From NCBI GenBank assembly GCA_022567365.1, contig JADFHG010000200.1, positions 1 to 6,990 on the forward strand: a stretch of 6,990 bases of DNA. Direction: 5' to 3'. This DNA comes from Planctomycetota bacterium (lineage in GTDB: Bacteria; Planctomycetota; Phycisphaerae; UBA1845). Below, in pieces: positions 5,419 to 6,990 of the stretch. The notes under the pieces are model-generated. The model was not told where the DNA came from. It searched no databases and worked only from the letters and a program-made list of their open reading frames with translations. Both the position numbers and the translations under genes were made by a program. Within the stretch, counting starts at the first letter, position 1, and every line of letters starts with the position of its first letter.

Positions 5419-6990
5419 ATGTATGAAGGAATGAAATGGACGACGAGTCATGGCGCGGGCCATGGGATGCGAACGCTCGCGGCACCAAGGAACAATCGCC
5501 TCGCGCGCCGTTTGTTGATCGGATGCGCGACCGTCCTGACGGTGGTGGGTATCCTCACGCCGGGCCGCGCGCGCGCTGAGCTTTACGAGATCACTGATCT
5601 CGGCACGCTGTCGAATTCATTCAGTCGGGCGAGTGGAGTGAACGAGTCGGGGAAGGTCGTCGGCACATCGGTGCAGCAATGCGGATTCACCGCACAGCAC
5701 GCGTTCCTCTGGGTAAACGGCGTGATGACCGACATTGGTCCCGACGCCTGCAACTACGGTGAGGCGTTCGACATCAACGTCGCGGGTGATGTCGTCGGGA
5801 CGGCAGTCGCGGGTACGGCTCCTACGACGATCGCGTTTCTTTGGCGCGACGGTGCGATGATTGACCTCGGCGACCTTGGTGACCCGAACGGGTTCCACGC
5901 GGCCTACGGAATCAACGCGGCCGGCGTCGTCGCGGGTTCTGCGCAACTGCCGGAGGGCATATTCACGCTCCACGCGTTCAAGTGGATCGAGCCGTACGAG
6001 GTGTGCGTGCCCTGGCCGTTCCCGCCGTTCGTGCTCTGTTTCATGGTCGGCGGGATGCTCGACCTGGGAACGCTCGGTGGTACGGACAGCGAGGCGTACG
6101 ACATTAACGATCCCGAGCATATCGTCGGCTGGGCGCACACACCGGGCGGCAAGGAACATGCCTTCCTTCTAAAGGACGGGGTCATGATCGACCTCGATCA
6201 GTTCGACACCTTTAAGAGTGCCGCCAACGCCATCAACGACGCCGACGTCATCGTCGGTCGGGCGCGGTTCGGAGGCGGCAACCATGCTCACGCGGCCCGG
6301 TGGTCCACGTTTACGAGCTGCACGCCGAACCCGTTCGGCGGCCCACCAATCTGCCTCGAATTCGACGCCATGATCGACCTCGGAACTCTCGGAAACCACC
6401 AGAAAAGCGAAGCCATCGCGATCAACAACTTCAACGAGGTGATCGGCTATTCCGAGTTCATTAGCGGTAGCGACACCCAACCCTTCATCTACGACAGTGA
6501 GCACGGAATGCGGAACCTGAACGGGCCGCCGTTTCTCGCGGCCGATTCGGGTTGGGATCTTTTCTTCGTGACCGACATCAACGACGACGGGCAAATCGTC
6601 GGATACGGCGTGCATAACGGTAACCAGCGTGCATTTCTCATGACGCCGCTCTCGTGCGACACCGACGACGACACCGACGGCGATGGTGTCTGCGACAGTC
6701 TGGACAACTGCCCCGACCTCGCCAACCCCGATCAGATCGACAGCAACGCGGACGGCGTCGGCAACGCCTGCGATTGCAACGGCAACGGCCTGGAGGACGC
6801 CGTCGAGATCGATGAGGGCCTTGTCGAAGACTGCAACGGCAACGGCTTACCCGACGAGTGCGAGGGTCCCAGCGACTGCTGCGAGATCCACTCCACCCCG
6901 GGCTGTGAGAACGCCGCGTGTGAAACCGCGGTGTGCCTGGTCGACGAATTCTGCTGTGACGTCGAATGGGACTCAATCTGTGTGATCAAG
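5419..6990 (+). CDS. Secreted HAF-repeat protein with TSP3-like and Cys-rich C-terminal modules (partial)
   Basis: At least 524 residues, open to the right edge. A signal peptide is visible: basic NNRLARR (25-31), hydrophobic core about 32-47, likely cleavage after ARA at 53. Residues 54-410 are about six HAF-type repeats (family named for its His-Ala-Phe motif): HAFLW 94-98, AFLW 139-142, HAFKW 185-189, HAFL 247-250, RAFLM 404-408, alternating with DLGTLG-like strands (60-65, 149-154, 215-220, 320-325) and IN..G.IVG motifs, suggesting a beta-propeller-like fold. Residues 415-452 form a calcium-binding thrombospondin-type-3-like segment (DTDGDGVCDSLDNCPD). Two dockerin-like DCNGNG motifs follow (452-457, 471-476). 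The end, from 487, is CC..H..PGC....C....C..D..CC...WD..C, known to me from planctomycetal extracellular proteins. It acts outside the cytoplasm; no enzymatic residues are recognised. It is divergent from the sigma-kinase operon. Confidence 0.9.
   Translation, partial: MYEGMKWTTSHGAGHGMRTLAAPRNNRLARRLLIGCATVLTVVGILTPGRARAELYEITDLGTLSNSFSRASGVNESGKVVGTSVQQCGFTAQHAFLWVNGVMTDIGPDACNYGEAFDINVAGDVVGTAVAGTAPTTIAFLWRDGAMIDLGDLGDPNGFHAAYGINAAGVVAGSAQLPEGIFTLHAFKWIEPYEVCVPWPFPPFVLCFMVGGMLDLGTLGGTDSEAYDINDPEHIVGWAHTPGGKEHAFLLKDGVMIDLDQFDTFKSAANAINDADVIVGRARFGGGNHAHAARWSTFTSCTPNPFGGPPICLEFDAMIDLGTLGNHQKSEAIAINNFNEVIGYSEFISGSDTQPFIYDSEHGMRNLNGPPFLAADSGWDLFFVTDINDDGQIVGYGVHNGNQRAFLMTPLSCDTDDDTDGDGVCDSLDNCPDLANPDQIDSNADGVGNACDCNGNGLEDAVEIDEGLVEDCNGNGLPDECEGPSDCCEIHSTPGCENAACETAVCLVDEFCCDVEWDSICVIK

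Noticed and set aside
5279..5434. A 51-codon plus-strand frame overlapping the HAF start, as a leader peptide
   Set aside because: The only purine run (GAGGA) is too close to its ATG and the peptide has no feature of a known leader.
5515..5526. LIGC at HAF residues 33-36 as a lipobox
   Set aside because: The hydrophobic core lies after the Cys, not before it, so a normal signal peptide cut after ARA fits better.

Overview
The window looks like chromosomal DNA from a GC-rich member of the Planctomycetota (possibly a Phycisphaerae-like lineage). Three features suggest this. An ECF sigma factor of the kind paired with kinases lies directly upstream of a membrane Ser/Thr kinase with a long TPR tail. 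A secreted HAF-repeat protein ends in the 'DCNGNG' and paired-cysteine motifs common in planctomycetal surface proteins. The intergenic DNA is long and rich in repeats and gene relics. The taxonomic call is inference from gene content.

Layout, left to right. Positions 1-735 hold no intact gene. There is a decayed C-terminal end of an integrase-type transposase (about 239-481, + strand) and, just beyond the kinase stop codon, a short FG-GAP-like relic (645-737, - strand). Positions 736-4567 are a two-gene minus-strand operon: an ECF sigma factor (4567-3983), followed with a 20-base overlap by a 1088-residue kinase with one membrane segment and about 14 TPR units (4002-736). Positions 4568-5418 are an 851-base divergent intergenic region. 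It holds a 7-1-7 palindrome just in front of the sigma gene, a REP-like hairpin, a 33-base degenerate copy of the kinase gene's own 5' end, and a MITE-like element (4881-5017) built from two inverted copies of one hairpin. Two further small hairpins lie closer to the next gene. Positions 5419-6990 are a plus-strand secreted HAF-repeat protein that runs off the right edge.

How the genes may work together. The kinase probably senses something through a periplasmic TPR array. It may switch on the co-encoded sigma factor by phosphorylation, because the sigma factor lacks the acidic residues that normally contact RNA polymerase in region 2.2 and carries threonine there instead. No anti-sigma factor is seen. 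Whether the divergent surface protein is a target is unknown; only its position suggests it.
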